A DNA stretch of 64,000 bases from Buttiauxella warmboldiae (GCF_003818135.1 NZ_RPOH01000004.1:1-64000); one strand, 5' to 3'. Positions 1 to 8,759 are shown, counted from the stretch's first letter. Program-made: numbers and translations. Notes: generated by a model not told the origin, from the letters alone.

Positions 1-13
1 GATTTTCGGCTGA

Positions 14-1129
14 TCACCACTCCAGCCATGCACCGCCCCGATGGCTGCTTTCACGCACCGTTTCAATAAATTTCATCCCCGCCAGCCCTTCGGCAATACC
101 CGGTAGCCACGGCGCGTCGCCGCCACGGATTTTAATCGCCGCTTCGCGGTAGATTTGGGCGAACCCCTCCAGATAACCTTCCGGATGCCCGGCGGGTGTG
201 CGGCACTGGTGACGTACGGAATTGTGGTTATTCACGCCGTTGCGCGTGACAACGTAACTATTACCGTGATGAGGATAAATTTCCAGAACTTCAGGCTGTT
301 GCTGGCGGAAGCTGATGCTTGCCCTGCTGCCCACGATGCGTAAACGCAGGTCGTTCTCGAAACCTGATGCCACCTGGCTTGCCCATAAGCGCCCGCGCGC
401 GCCGTTGGCATAACGCATTTCGGCGTACACTTCATCATCCAGCAGGCGTCCTGGCATGCGTGTTAACAATTCACCACGTACCGCCTCTGGCTCCATACCG
501 CTGACAAACGCAGCCAGCTGCCAGGCGTGCGTGCCAATATCGCCAATCGCGCCAGCCCCCGCTAATGCCGGATTACCACGCCAGCTCGCCTGCTTGTTAT
601 CCGTTAGCTCAAGACGGTCATTTAGCCAGCCCTGCAAATATTCCACTTCGATGGCGCGGATATCGCCAATTTCACCGTTGGTGATGCGGGCTCGAGCCTC
701 TCGCACCATCGGCAGCGCGCTGTAATTGTGCGTGAGAATAAAATGACGGCCAGCACGCTCGATAACCTGCGCCAGTGCTTGCGCTTCGCCGAGTGTGACG
801 CCGAGCGGTTTATCGCAGATGACGTGAATACCGTTTTCCAGGAAGGCCTTAGCAATCGGAACGTGCAGATGATTTGGCGTGACAATGGAAACCACTTCGA
901 TGCCGTCAGGCCGTGCGGCCTCACGCTGCGCCATCTCCTGCCAGCTACCATAGTTGCGGTCATCATCAATAAACAGCGCCTCACCGCTGCGTTTTGCCAC
1001 TTCCGGCGAGGAAGAAAACGCGCCAGCAACCAGCTCAAACTGGTCATCCAGCCGCGCGGCGATACGATGTACGCCGCCAATAAACGAACCTTCACCGCCG
1101 CCGACCATACCTGAACGCAGTCGTTTCAT
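14..1129 (-). CDS. Gfo/Idh/MocA family NAD(P)-dependent oxidoreductase (last gene of sugar operon)
   Basis: Probably a cytoplasmic sugar or polyol dehydrogenase (371 aa). The N-terminal Rossmann fold has the glycine-rich stretch GGGEGSFIGG at about residues 10-19. CDKP at 105-108 is the family's lysine motif (normally EKP). The C-terminal alpha/beta domain has GDIGTH at about 196-201, which supplies the usual Asp and His of the active site. Its start overlaps the stop of the upstream isomerase gene by four bases, so it is translationally coupled as the last visible member of a four-gene operon. The substrate cannot be read from sequence. The closest functional analogy I can offer is YcjS-type 3-keto-glucoside dehydrogenases (inference). 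Confidence 0.85.
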   Translation of the reverse strand: MKRLRSGMVGGGEGSFIGGVHRIAARLDDQFELVAGAFSSSPEVAKRSGEALFIDDDRNYGSWQEMAQREAARPDGIEVVSIVTPNHLHVPIAKAFLENGIHVICDKPLGVTLGEAQALAQVIERAGRHFILTHNYSALPMVREARARITNGEIGDIRAIEVEYLQGWLNDRLELTDNKQASWRGNPALAGAGAIGDIGTHAWQLAAFVSGMEPEAVRGELLTRMPGRLLDDEVYAEMRYANGARGRLWASQVASGFENDLRLRIVGSRASISFRQQQPEVLEIYPHHGNSYVVTRNGVNNHNSVRHQCRTPAGHPEGYLEGFAQIYREAAIKIRGGDAPWLPGIAEGLAGMKFIETVRESSHRGGAWLEW

Positions 1130-2190
1130 GAGTTGTCCTCCAGCCCAAGCATGCGGCGCACCGTGGATTTTTCGCTCTCACGCAGCGCAAAGTCGTCAAA
1201 GGCATAATCAGCAACCGGAATAATATGGTCGGCGATAAATCTGGCCCCTTCGCGCGCGCCCGCTTCGCCTGATTTCAGGCAGCATTCCCATTCAAGCGTG
1301 GCCCATCCGGCGTAGTCGTATTGCGCCAGCTTGCTGAAGATGGCTTTAAAATTAATCTGCCCGTCGCCCGGGGAGCGAAACCGCCCCGCGCGTTCAGTCC
1401 ACGGCTGATAGCCGCCATACACGCCGCTTTTAGCCGAAGGCAAAAACTCAGCGTCTTTTACGTGAAACGCTTTAATGCGCTCATGGTAGCGATCGATAAA
1501 GCCGAGGTAATCCATCTGTTGCAGCAGCATATGGCTCGGATCGTAGAGAATGGCGCAGCGCGGATGGTTAGCGACCAATGCCAGAAAACGCTCGAAAGTG
1601 ACGCCATCATGCAAATCTTCGCCGGGATGCAGCTCAAAGCAGAGATCCACGCCCGCTTCATCAAAACTCTCAAGAATCGGCAGCCAGCGAGCGGCCAGTT
1701 CGCGGAACGCTTCGTCAATTAACAACGCATTGCGCGGCGGCCATGGGTAAAAATAGGGCCAGGCCAGCGCGCCGGAGAAGGTTGCATGAGCCTTCAGACC
1801 TAAGTTTTGCGAAGCGCGAGCGGCCTGTTTCAGGCTGTTTACCGCCCACTGCTGGCGGGCAACAGCATCCTGTGCCAGCTCCGGCGGTGCAAACCCGGAA
1901 AACGCGGCCTCATAGGCCGGATGCACGGCAACCAGCTGCCCCTGCAAATGCGTAGACAGCTCGCTGATTTCCAGCCCGACATTTCCCAGCACGAGACGAA
2001 TTTCCGCGCAGTAATCCTTATTTTCAGCCGCTTTTGCGAGGTCGAAAATATGTGGCAGATGAGTGGGAAGCTGCACCGCTTTGTACCCCAATCCTGCCGC
2101 CCAGGCGGCTAGCGTGTCGAGTGAGTTAAACGGGGGGTTGTCTGCGATAAACTGTGAGAGAAAAATGGACGGCCCTTGCAGGGTTTTCAT
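1126..2190 (-). CDS. Sugar phosphate isomerase/epimerase family protein (xylose isomerase-like TIM barrel)
   Basis: A 354-residue protein of the AP-endonuclease-2/xylose-isomerase-like TIM-barrel superfamily. Family metal ligands appear as Glu in CFELHPGEDL (about residues 183-192), Asp/His in ILYDPSH, and His in KAFHVKDAEF. The mid-protein HPGEDLHDG and C-terminal TLEWE segments are typical of this group, which includes YcjR and IolE/IolH-like proteins. It overlaps both neighbours by four bases, so it is coupled to the two flanking oxidoreductases. The set of two dehydrogenases with one epimerase suggests an oxidation, epimerisation or elimination, and reduction route for a sugar. The substrate is unknown. 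Confidence 0.82.
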   Translation of the reverse strand: MKTLQGPSIFLSQFIADNPPFNSLDTLAAWAAGLGYKAVQLPTHLPHIFDLAKAAENKDYCAEIRLVLGNVGLEISELSTHLQGQLVAVHPAYEAAFSGFAPPELAQDAVARQQWAVNSLKQAARASQNLGLKAHATFSGALAWPYFYPWPPRNALLIDEAFRELAARWLPILESFDEAGVDLCFELHPGEDLHDGVTFERFLALVANHPRCAILYDPSHMLLQQMDYLGFIDRYHERIKAFHVKDAEFLPSAKSGVYGGYQPWTERAGRFRSPGDGQINFKAIFSKLAQYDYAGWATLEWECCLKSGEAGAREGARFIADHIIPVADYAFDDFALRESEKSTVRRMLGLEDNS

Positions 2191-3278
2191 GACAACATCT
2201 CCTTAATCAGCACCGTGCGCTCCTCGCGCGCGGCAAGGTCTGCGGCCAGCACCACCGCCAGGCTATCAATCGCCTGTTGTTGATGCTGCGATAAATCGAG
2301 ATCTTCAAAAATGGCACGGGCAAAAAACTGCTGCTCAAGCTGGCACAGCGCAAAGTGGTCGGGTTCATCGCCGGCCCTAAGCCATTCATCCTGATGGGTA
2401 AATTCTCCCTGCGCGTTCAGTTCTGCGTGATGAAGGCGCAAAGATTCGGTGCGCGTGTGCGCGGCAACATTCGCCGACTGCCCTTCACCACCGGCTTCAT
2501 GCGCCACAATCGACGCGGAGCCTTGCGGGCCAATCACATCCTTGATAAAGAATGCGGTCTGGCTCATCATCGGCCCCCAGCCCGCTTCATACCAGCCGAC
2601 CGAACCGTCGGTAAAACGCACCTGAAGCTGGCCGTAGTTGACCCGTTCGGCGGCTATTTCATCCGTTAAACGCACGCCAATCGCGCTTACCGAGTGCGGG
2701 CTGGATTGCGTCATCTGGCACATCACATCAAGATAATGCACGCCGCAATCGACAAGCGGCGACAGCGACTGCATCAGCATTTTGTGCGTGTGCCAGGCAG
2801 TGCCGCTGCTTTGCTGGTTCAGGTTCATGCGCATCACCAGCGGTTTACCCAGCCCGTGAGCCAACTCGATAAACCGTTGCCAGACCGGGTGATGGCGCAA
2901 AATATAGCCCACCACCAGTTTCTTACCGGCAAGATTGGCTGTGGCAACCACTCGTTTAGCCCCGCTCACCGTGGTAGCCAGCGGTTTTTCAAGAAACACA
3001 TGGCAACCCGCAGCCAGGGCGGTGAGCGCCAGCGCTTCGTGGCTATCCGGCCAGGTGGCGATGCACACCGCCTCGGCCTGCGTCTCTTTAATCGCCTGCG
3101 GTAAATCTTCAAATAATGGCAGCTCGACGGCAAGCTGCGCCCGGAGGCGCGCTTTAGAATCGCCGCGAGCCACCAGCCCGCAAAGCGTGAACGTCTCTAA
3201 TTGCTGATACGCAAGGCTGTGGGCGGCCCCCATATTTCCGCAGCCCACAACCAGCACGCGCAGCGGCTTATTTGCCAT
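2187..3278 (-). CDS. Gfo/Idh/MocA family oxidoreductase (second dehydrogenase of sugar operon)
   Basis: NAD(P)-dependent dehydrogenase of 363 aa when started at the ATG whose codon ends at 3278. That ATG lies inside the last codons of the permease gene, after GGTGAGCAGC, which is a coupled start; a longer reading begins within the permease and is unlikely. The Rossmann motif VVGCGNMGAAHS is near the N terminus, FLEKPLATT carries the EKP lysine, and DCGVHYLDV supplies the catalytic Asp/His pair. It is only distantly similar to the other oxidoreductase of the operon, so the two probably act at different steps or on different anomers. The specific substrate is not determined. Confidence 0.84.
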   Translation of the reverse strand: MANKPLRVLVVGCGNMGAAHSLAYQQLETFTLCGLVARGDSKARLRAQLAVELPLFEDLPQAIKETQAEAVCIATWPDSHEALALTALAAGCHVFLEKPLATTVSGAKRVVATANLAGKKLVVGYILRHHPVWQRFIELAHGLGKPLVMRMNLNQQSSGTAWHTHKMLMQSLSPLVDCGVHYLDVMCQMTQSSPHSVSAIGVRLTDEIAAERVNYGQLQVRFTDGSVGWYEAGWGPMMSQTAFFIKDVIGPQGSASIVAHEAGGEGQSANVAAHTRTESLRLHHAELNAQGEFTHQDEWLRAGDEPDHFALCQLEQQFFARAIFEDLDLSQHQQQAIDSLAVVLAADLAAREERTVLIKEMLS

Positions 3279-4515
3279 GCTGCTCACCCTCTTTGTAGTT
3301 AAAGGTGAAGAAGAAGAGCGCGGCAATCACCACCGCCGCAATCGCCGGCATCCACCAGAACTGTTGCCATTGCAGCAGGCCCTCCGTCCCTTGCGCGGTT
3401 ACCGAACGATTGAACACCGCCCCGCTGATTTGCGAACCAATCAGCATCCCGAGGCCGTAGGTGAAGAGCACCAGCAGGCTTTGCGCTTGCCCTTTCACTT
3501 TGTTTCCCGCCACCTTATCGGTGTAGATAAAGCCGATAACAAAGAAGAAGTCATAGCAAACCCCGTGCAGAATGATGCCGATGTAGATCATCCAGCGCGT
3601 CTCTTCGGTGATACCCAGGGCGAACATGGCGTAACGCAGGAACCAGGACAACATCCCGATAAGCAGCATCATTTTGATGCCCAGACGGCGGAAGAAGAAC
3701 GGAATCAGCAGCATAAACAGCAGCTCAGACATCTGCCCGAACGCCATCACTCCGCTAACGTTTTCAAAACCCACCGCTGAAATAAACGGCGCTGCGTAGG
3801 CGTAATAGGCCGCCAGTGGAATCGAAATCAGCGTGGCGCAGATGATAAACACCATAAAATGGCGCTGCTTGAGTAACGCAAACGCATCAGCGCATAGCAG
3901 ATCACGCATCGACAGCGGTTTACCGCGATCCGGCGCGGGGGTATTCGGTAACGTGAAGCTGTAAATACCCAGGACGACGGAAGCAATGGCCGCCAGCGTG
4001 AAGATCCCGGTGCTGTCTGAAAGACCGCTGGTGCCGACTATCAGCCCCGCGACAATCCAGCCGATGGTGCCGAAAGCGCGCACGATCGGGAACCCTTTTT
4101 CACTGTTTGCCAGGCTATGGAAGGCCACATTATTGCTCAGCGCGATGGTCGGCATGTAGCACAGCATGTAGGCGAAGACCACCCACAGTAAGCCGCTCTG
4201 CCCGCTTTCAAACATACCCGGCAGCCACCACAGCAAGGCCGCGCCAATCAGGTGCAGTACACCGAGCACTTTTTGCGAGGCAAAGAAACGGTCTACCAGC
4301 ATCCCGAGGACAAACGGCGATAAAATCGAAGCGATTGGCCCGGTGGAATATGCGTCACCAATTAACGCGCTCAGGCCAAATTTTCCCATCACCACGCCCA
4401 GCGTCACATACCAGGCCCCCCAGACGAAAAACTCAAGAAACATCATTAATGACAGACGTGGGATCACCCATTTATGGGTTACCGCTTGTGCTCCAACAGC
4501 CGACTGAGAAGACAT
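3268..4515 (-). CDS. MFS permease, nucleoside:H+ symporter (NHS/YegT-like) type
   Basis: A 415-residue inner-membrane protein with about twelve hydrophobic segments, for example around LSLMMFLEFFVWGAWYV near the N terminus. The MMFLEFFVWGAWYVTLG opening and the overall pattern match the nucleoside:H+ symporter family (NupG, XapB, YegT). In this clan members without a nucleoside role are common, and the operon partners here suggest a sugar, sugar acid or glycoside as the cargo. It is the promoter-proximal gene of the operon, preceded by a strong GGAGG site six bases before ATG. Two LacI-type operators lie 47-92 bases upstream, so uptake and catabolism are expected to be induced together. Confidence 0.83.
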   Translation of the reverse strand: MSSQSAVGAQAVTHKWVIPRLSLMMFLEFFVWGAWYVTLGVVMGKFGLSALIGDAYSTGPIASILSPFVLGMLVDRFFASQKVLGVLHLIGAALLWWLPGMFESGQSGLLWVVFAYMLCYMPTIALSNNVAFHSLANSEKGFPIVRAFGTIGWIVAGLIVGTSGLSDSTGIFTLAAIASVVLGIYSFTLPNTPAPDRGKPLSMRDLLCADAFALLKQRHFMVFIICATLISIPLAAYYAYAAPFISAVGFENVSGVMAFGQMSELLFMLLIPFFFRRLGIKMMLLIGMLSWFLRYAMFALGITEETRWMIYIGIILHGVCYDFFFVIGFIYTDKVAGNKVKGQAQSLLVLFTYGLGMLIGSQISGAVFNRSVTAQGTEGLLQWQQFWWMPAIAAVVIAALFFFTFNYKEGEQHGK

Positions 4516-4561
4516 AGATCCTCCACTACAGAGTATTGATTTAAGGGTAAGAGGTTATTTT

Positions 4562-4607
4562 TGTAATCGATTACATTATCACTTCATTAAAAATGTAATC
4601 GATTTCA
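4562..4607. promoter_or_regulatory. Paired LacI/GalR-type operators in a divergent promoter region
   Basis: Positions 4562-4575 read TGTAATCGATTACA, a perfect 14-bp palindrome with the central CG typical of LacI/GalR operators. Positions 4594-4607 read TGTAATCGATTTCA, the same site with one half slightly changed. Their centres are 32 bp apart, about three helical turns, which suits binding by two dimers on one DNA face. They lie between the permease operon and the lacI-type gene, so the adjacent regulator is the obvious ligand-responsive repressor (inference). Confidence 0.8.
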
Positions 4608-4700
4608 GCGGGCTTACCATCCTGCAGGTGCGTTATTTGGTACTATCAGTTCAAATCTGCAATGTGGTTCACAATTCAACCCATCGGGCAAAGGATCAAT

Positions 4701-5672
4701 ATGTCGATAGAGAAAGTGGCGCGAATTGCCGGTGTTTCCACCGCAACCGTTTCCAGGGTGCTCAATGGCAACCCTGCGGTGAAAGCGGACACGCGCGACA
4801 AAGTGCTGGCGGCGATCGAAGCCTGTGAGTACCGACCTAACCTGCTGGCGCGCCAGTTGCGGACCTCCCGCAGCCGCATGTTGCTGGTGCTGGTATCCAA
4901 TATCACTAACCCCTTCTGCGCCCGCGTAGTGCGCGGCATTGAAGAAGAAGCTGAAAAACAGGGCTACCATATTTTGCTGTGTAACTCTGAATCGCGCCTG
5001 ACCCGTGAATCAGCCTATTTGCGCCTGCTGAGCGGCAAGGTGGTGGATGGGGTGATTACGATGGATGCCATCAGTTGCTTACCGGGGCTGACGACGCTGA
5101 TTGGCGACTCGCCGTGGGTGCAATGTGGCGAAGGGGATCCGGGCTATCGCGCTTCGTCGGTGACAATTGATAATTTTAAAGCGGCGGCGGCGGCGGTTGA
5201 GCACCTTGCGGCATCAGGCTACCAACGTATCGCGCTGATTAACGGCGATTTACGCTATCTCTATTCCCAGCAGCGTGAGGCCGGATATCGCGCCGCCTGC
5301 GATAAAAACTGGCAGGCGGTCGTCTATACCGACAGCCTGGAGTACCAGGCGGGCGTACAGGCCATGGCCGAACTCTTTACCCTGCCAGAGCCTCCCGATG
5401 CGGTCTTCGCTATCTCCGACGCGCTGGCGGGCGGCGCACTGCATTATGCCCACCAGCAAGGGCTGCGGGTGCCAGAAGATGTGGCGATCATGGGCTTTGA
5501 TGGCGTGCCCTTTGGCTCCGTCACTTACCCGCCGCTCACCACTATCGAACAGCCGATGCACCAGCTTGGCGTGCGCAGCGTGCAATTACTCCTTGAACGC
5601 ATTGATAACCCGGAGGTGGAAACCGTGAATGAAATTCTGGACTGGAAATTAGTGGTGCGGGGATCGGTGTAG
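4701..5672 (+). CDS. LacI family transcriptional regulator of the adjacent sugar operon
   Basis: 323 aa when started at the ATG at 4701, preceded by AAAGGATCA; upstream in-frame starts lack a ribosome site. The N-terminal helix-turn-helix is canonical for LacI: SIEKVARIAGVSTATVSRVL at residues 2-21, with the hinge segment following at about 50. The rest is a periplasmic-binding-protein-like effector domain ending in the usual IMGFDGVPFG and TTIEQPMHQLG segments. It is divergent from the permease-dehydrogenase operon and separated from it by two matching operators, so it most likely represses that operon and perhaps itself. The effector is unknown. Confidence 0.88.
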   Translation: MSIEKVARIAGVSTATVSRVLNGNPAVKADTRDKVLAAIEACEYRPNLLARQLRTSRSRMLLVLVSNITNPFCARVVRGIEEEAEKQGYHILLCNSESRLTRESAYLRLLSGKVVDGVITMDAISCLPGLTTLIGDSPWVQCGEGDPGYRASSVTIDNFKAAAAAVEHLAASGYQRIALINGDLRYLYSQQREAGYRAACDKNWQAVVYTDSLEYQAGVQAMAELFTLPEPPDAVFAISDALAGGALHYAHQQGLRVPEDVAIMGFDGVPFGSVTYPPLTTIEQPMHQLGVRSVQLLLERIDNPEVETVNEILDWKLVVRGSV

Positions 5673-5692
5673 GATTTAGGTGAGGAAATAAT

Positions 5693-5727
5693 ATTATTGC
5701 GGGAAATGCACTATTCCCCGCAATAAT
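5693..5727. terminator. Hairpin between convergent genes
   Basis: ATTATTGCGGG at 5693-5703 pairs with CCCGCAATAAT at 5717-5727 around a 13-base loop, an 11-bp perfect stem. It lies just after the lacI-type gene and before the stop of the convergent NTF2-like gene. There is no clear T-run on either side, so termination may be weak or Rho-assisted. Confidence 0.55.
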
Positions 5728-5770
5728 TCTGGCACCTAATGGATAGCGTTATCCGCTATTTGTGGTCGGT

Positions 5771-6196
5771 TTATTTATAGTTAATTATCCCAACCTGTTT
5801 CGCCATAAATAATTCATTCCTTTCGACGATCTCTTCAACTATTTTGCCCTGGGCATTAAAACGGAAATAGGTCAGCGCAGTCCAGGTCACATCTTTGCCA
5901 TGAACATCAAAGCCGTGCCAGGTGTTAGAGCCACGCGCAACGTGTTGCAAATGCACCACTACCACATCTTCAGTCACCACTTCTTTGTTAAATGTCGTCA
6001 CAATCGAATCATAGCGATCTAATACGTGTTCGGTTAACGCTTGCTTGAAATTTTCAATACCCTGTATTGGCGCGTCACAATCAGGACGATGAATAATAAC
6101 GTCCCGGTCAAAATATTCTGCAACGCGCTGCGCATCTTTACCATCGACGCAATATTTAAAGTATTTTTTTACCGTCTCAAGGTTATTGCTATTCAT
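5771..6196 (-). CDS. NTF2-like (SnoaL-type) family protein
   Basis: A small cytoplasmic protein of 141 aa; the start is the ATG ending at 6196, which follows CCGGAGTGATT. The pattern of an N-terminal helix (MNSNNLETVKKYFKYCVDG), then FDRDVIIHRPDCDAPIQG, then antiparallel strands with HLQHVARGSNTWHGFDVHG and a closing IVEEIVERNE, fits the cone-shaped NTF2/SnoaL fold. That fold hosts many unrelated cyclases, isomerases and ligand binders, so no reaction can be assigned. A LysR regulator is transcribed divergently 103 bp away and probably controls it. Confidence 0.75.
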   Translation of the reverse strand: MNSNNLETVKKYFKYCVDGKDAQRVAEYFDRDVIIHRPDCDAPIQGIENFKQALTEHVLDRYDSIVTTFNKEVVTEDVVVVHLQHVARGSNTWHGFDVHGKDVTWTALTYFRFNAQGKIVEEIVERNELFMAKQVGIINYK

Positions 6197-6299
6197 AATA
6201 ATCACTCCGGCTGGATAATATGCAACCGAGTATAGGAAGGTTTGTGATATTCGTAAATAACCGATATATTGCATGTGGTATTCCAAAAATGGATAGCAT

Positions 6300-7235
6300 A
6301 TGCGAACAGACAGACTGGAGCGCTGGGCGACAGTCAGGCACTTTCGCCTGGCAATAGCGCTTTTCGAATACGGCAGCGTTCTTCACGCCTCGCGTTCACT
6401 CAAGATATCTCAGCCAACTGCCAGTAAGCTGCTATTGGATCTTGAAGATGCGGTGGGCGCAAAGCTTTTTTTGCGCAATCGTCGCGGTGTAACCCCCACC
6501 GAACTGGGTCGGGATTTTATCGAAAGAAGTAAAATGGTGCTGGCCCAGCTTGACCATGTTTCTCAGGCAATTGATGCGCTGGGGCGTGGGCACGCAGGCA
6601 GAGTTGCCATCGGCAGTATTCTGACCGGGTCGAGCTATCTTATCCCCGCAGCCATTGCCCGGCTGAGCGTGTCACGGCCTGATATCCGCATAAAAATTGT
6701 GGAAGGCGTCAGTGGCGATCTCATACCGCGACTGATTTCCGGAGAGCTGGATTTTTTAGTGGGCCGCCTGTCAGACATCAGCTCCAGCGCGGCGATCGTG
6801 CAGGAAGCGCTATTTAGTGAAAATGCCATTATTGTTGCGCGGCGCGGGCACCCACTGGAACAAAATCCCAATGCAACGCTTGAAACATTAAAACGTGAGG
6901 CCTGGATCCTGCCGCCGGTTGAGACAACGTTACGTAAGCAGTTTGATAATATTTTTTATAACGAAAATACCGACCCTCCTCATGCCACTATTGAAACGGT
7001 CTCATTTTTCAATATTCTGTGGTTATTAAAAAAGACTGATTTACTGGGGATCCTGCCTCAGTCCATTGTCACGGATCTGACTTACCGTAACGACCTTGTG
7101 CGTCTCCCTGCATTTGAGCCGCTGGTTCTGGAACAGATCGGTATTTCCCGGCTTGCCGATGCCGAATTATCACCCGCGGCAATGGCACTGATAGACTCCA
7201 TTCGCAGCGTAATGGAAAGCAAAACTGAAAAATAG
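6300..7235 (+). CDS. LysR family transcriptional regulator (GbpR-like)
   Basis: A 311-residue LysR-type regulator. The N-terminal winged helix includes HFRLAIALFEYGSVLHASRS and LKISQPTASKLLLDLEDAVG (about residues 14-50). It is followed by FLRNRRGVTPTELG and the two-lobed effector-binding domain. The wording of the DNA-binding region, with an unusual WATVRHFRLAIALFEYGS opening, resembles the GbpR/galactose-binding-protein-regulator subgroup. The gene is divergent from the NTF2-like gene with a 103-bp shared promoter region, the usual arrangement for a LysR protein and its target. A strong bidirectional terminator follows directly. The effector is unknown. Confidence 0.85.
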   Translation: MRTDRLERWATVRHFRLAIALFEYGSVLHASRSLKISQPTASKLLLDLEDAVGAKLFLRNRRGVTPTELGRDFIERSKMVLAQLDHVSQAIDALGRGHAGRVAIGSILTGSSYLIPAAIARLSVSRPDIRIKIVEGVSGDLIPRLISGELDFLVGRLSDISSSAAIVQEALFSENAIIVARRGHPLEQNPNATLETLKREAWILPPVETTLRKQFDNIFYNENTDPPHATIETVSFFNILWLLKKTDLLGILPQSIVTDLTYRNDLVRLPAFEPLVLEQIGISRLADAELSPAAMALIDSIRSVMESKTEK

Positions 7236-7266
7236 AACAAGGGCAACCCGATGGCTGCCCTTGTTC
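7235..7266. terminator. Bidirectional terminator between convergent genes
   Basis: GAACAAGGGCA at 7235-7245 pairs with TGCCCTTGTTC at 7256-7266 around a 10-base loop. A-rich sequence precedes it and TTTA follows, which allows termination from both sides. It begins in the LysR stop codon and sits 13 bp from the stop of the convergent phytase-like gene. Confidence 0.8.
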
Positions 7267-7278
7267 TTTAACCGCGTT

Positions 7279-8637
7279 TTACTTTAAGGATTCAGGTAGC
7301 TTAATTATCCACAGCTCGCTCTCGGACTCGGGTTTTTCCAGCGGCTTTAAGGCGATTTTTGTCGCCACTTCTTTGCCGTCGCGTGTCAAATGCCCTTTGC
7401 CGTCCACTTCATACGCAGCGGCTTTTTTAGCGTCGGCATCCGGGTTTTCCAGCGCCGCCTGCAGACCAAAATCGTTGTCGTTGATCAGTGCAAGGGTCTG
7501 GTTATCAACCAGCGTCATCCCTTCGGCTTTTTCCTGCTGCCAGCCGAGTTTGCGCAGATCGACAATCTCTTTTTTCTCGGCCAGTTTGATAGCGCGCGCT
7601 TCCAGCTGCGCCGCATCATCAAACTCTGGCGCCCGGTCTTTATCAAAGGCGCTGAGATCGCTTGCCTGGCTGAGATCGACCACATACACCAGATTACGCA
7701 TGACTTTATTTTTATCGCCTCCCTGCTCGATAATCAGCAAGCGGTTATTATCCAGCGCCACGATGTCGCCAATTTTGGCATCTTTGGCTTTCTTGTAAGC
7801 ATCCACGTCGATGGGGTAACCGTACATCGCAGTTTTGCCGGTTTGCGGATCAAGCGTTACCAGCCGTGTGAACCGCGCGCTGTTTTTAGTTTTGCCGTCG
7901 ATATCCAGCGTGCTTTGCACCGCGGCGATAATACGGCCGTCCGGCATACGCGTGATGCCTTCAAAGCCACGGTTGGCCTGGCGCCATTTCAGGACATTAG
8001 GCAATCCCCCAGCCACGCCCTGCTCACCTTGCTCTGCCTGCGGGCCGTGTTTTTTAAGGATTTTGCCGTTAGCATCGATATTGATGATAAACGGGCCATA
8101 TTCATCGCACAGCCAGTAGCCGCCGTGACCATCAGGCGTGATGCCTTCCGTATCCAGCCCGCGTTTATCACTTGCTAAGCGTTGCAGGGTATCGCCAAGG
8201 GCGATTTCATTGGTGGCACCAATTAAGCCTTCCGGCAGCGGCAAACCGCTAATCGGGCCGTTTTCATCGTGCAGCGCGTGCGCGTCGGTAGCCTGCGCTT
8301 TGCCATCGGCTACGCGGATGGTCATCAGCAGCGGGGTAAATGCCGGGTTAGCAAATATCTTTGACTCTTTTTTGCCAGATTTCGGCGAGTCAGCATTTGG
8401 GCCGCGATCGGTTACCGTCGCAAATAACAGCGCATTGCCCTCTTTGCGGATAAATTGCAGGCCCGAGCCCACGCCAATCGGCAAACCGTTCGGGAAATTA
8501 GCGGCGTAAGCGCCCTGATAGTCAACATGATCGCCCTGCAGAAAGGTGACAACGTAACGCTCAACCTGCGGCTGCGCCGCGTAACTTGCCAGAGGGAATA
8601 AAGCGGTTAATAACAGCGCAAAAGGTTTTAATTTCAT
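7279..8637 (-). CDS. Secreted esterase-like protein of the phytase-like family
   Basis: A 452-residue exported protein. The signal peptide is MKLKPFALLLTALFPLASYA with probable cleavage at SYA-AQ, so the product is periplasmic or secreted. The mature part matches the family called esterase-like activity of phytase: a beta-propeller with repeated segments such as RGLDTEGITPDGHGGYWLCDEYG, RGFEGITRMPDGRIIAAVQ and AEGMTLVDNQTLALINDND. The acidic loops are candidate calcium sites. The true substrate of the family is not firmly established. A Pho box 48 bp upstream of the ATG supports a role in scavenging phosphate from organic esters (inference). The ribosome site is AAGGA. Confidence 0.82.
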   Translation of the reverse strand: MKLKPFALLLTALFPLASYAAQPQVERYVVTFLQGDHVDYQGAYAANFPNGLPIGVGSGLQFIRKEGNALLFATVTDRGPNADSPKSGKKESKIFANPAFTPLLMTIRVADGKAQATDAHALHDENGPISGLPLPEGLIGATNEIALGDTLQRLASDKRGLDTEGITPDGHGGYWLCDEYGPFIINIDANGKILKKHGPQAEQGEQGVAGGLPNVLKWRQANRGFEGITRMPDGRIIAAVQSTLDIDGKTKNSARFTRLVTLDPQTGKTAMYGYPIDVDAYKKAKDAKIGDIVALDNNRLLIIEQGGDKNKVMRNLVYVVDLSQASDLSAFDKDRAPEFDDAAQLEARAIKLAEKKEIVDLRKLGWQQEKAEGMTLVDNQTLALINDNDFGLQAALENPDADAKKAAAYEVDGKGHLTRDGKEVATKIALKPLEKPESESELWIIKLPESLK

Positions 8638-8684
8638 CGGGTTCGCGTCCTTCGTTTTTGGTCATCGAGTTATAAAGCAGCGAT

Positions 8685-8702
8685 ATGACAAAAATATGAC
8701 GG
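8685..8702 (-). promoter_or_regulatory. Pho box (PhoB site) upstream of the phytase-like gene
   Basis: On the minus strand the site reads CCGTCAT-ATTT-TTGTCAT, two direct 7-bp repeats separated by four bases. Each repeat has six of seven matches to the PhoB half-site CTGTCAT. Ten bases downstream is TATAAC, a fair -10 box, which is the spacing of PhoB-activated promoters where the Pho box replaces the -35. The start codon of the phytase-like gene follows 48 bp from the box. Confidence 0.75.
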
Positions 8703-8759
8703 CGCAAAACGACAACCGGGCCGCCTCTTTACGGCACCGTTCGTTACCCGATAAAATAA

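Noticed and set aside
7390-8178. Long open frame of about 262 codons on the plus strand
   Set aside because: It is antisense to the phytase-like gene, whose signal peptide, family match and Pho box are convincing; the antisense product has no recognisable domain or ribosome site.
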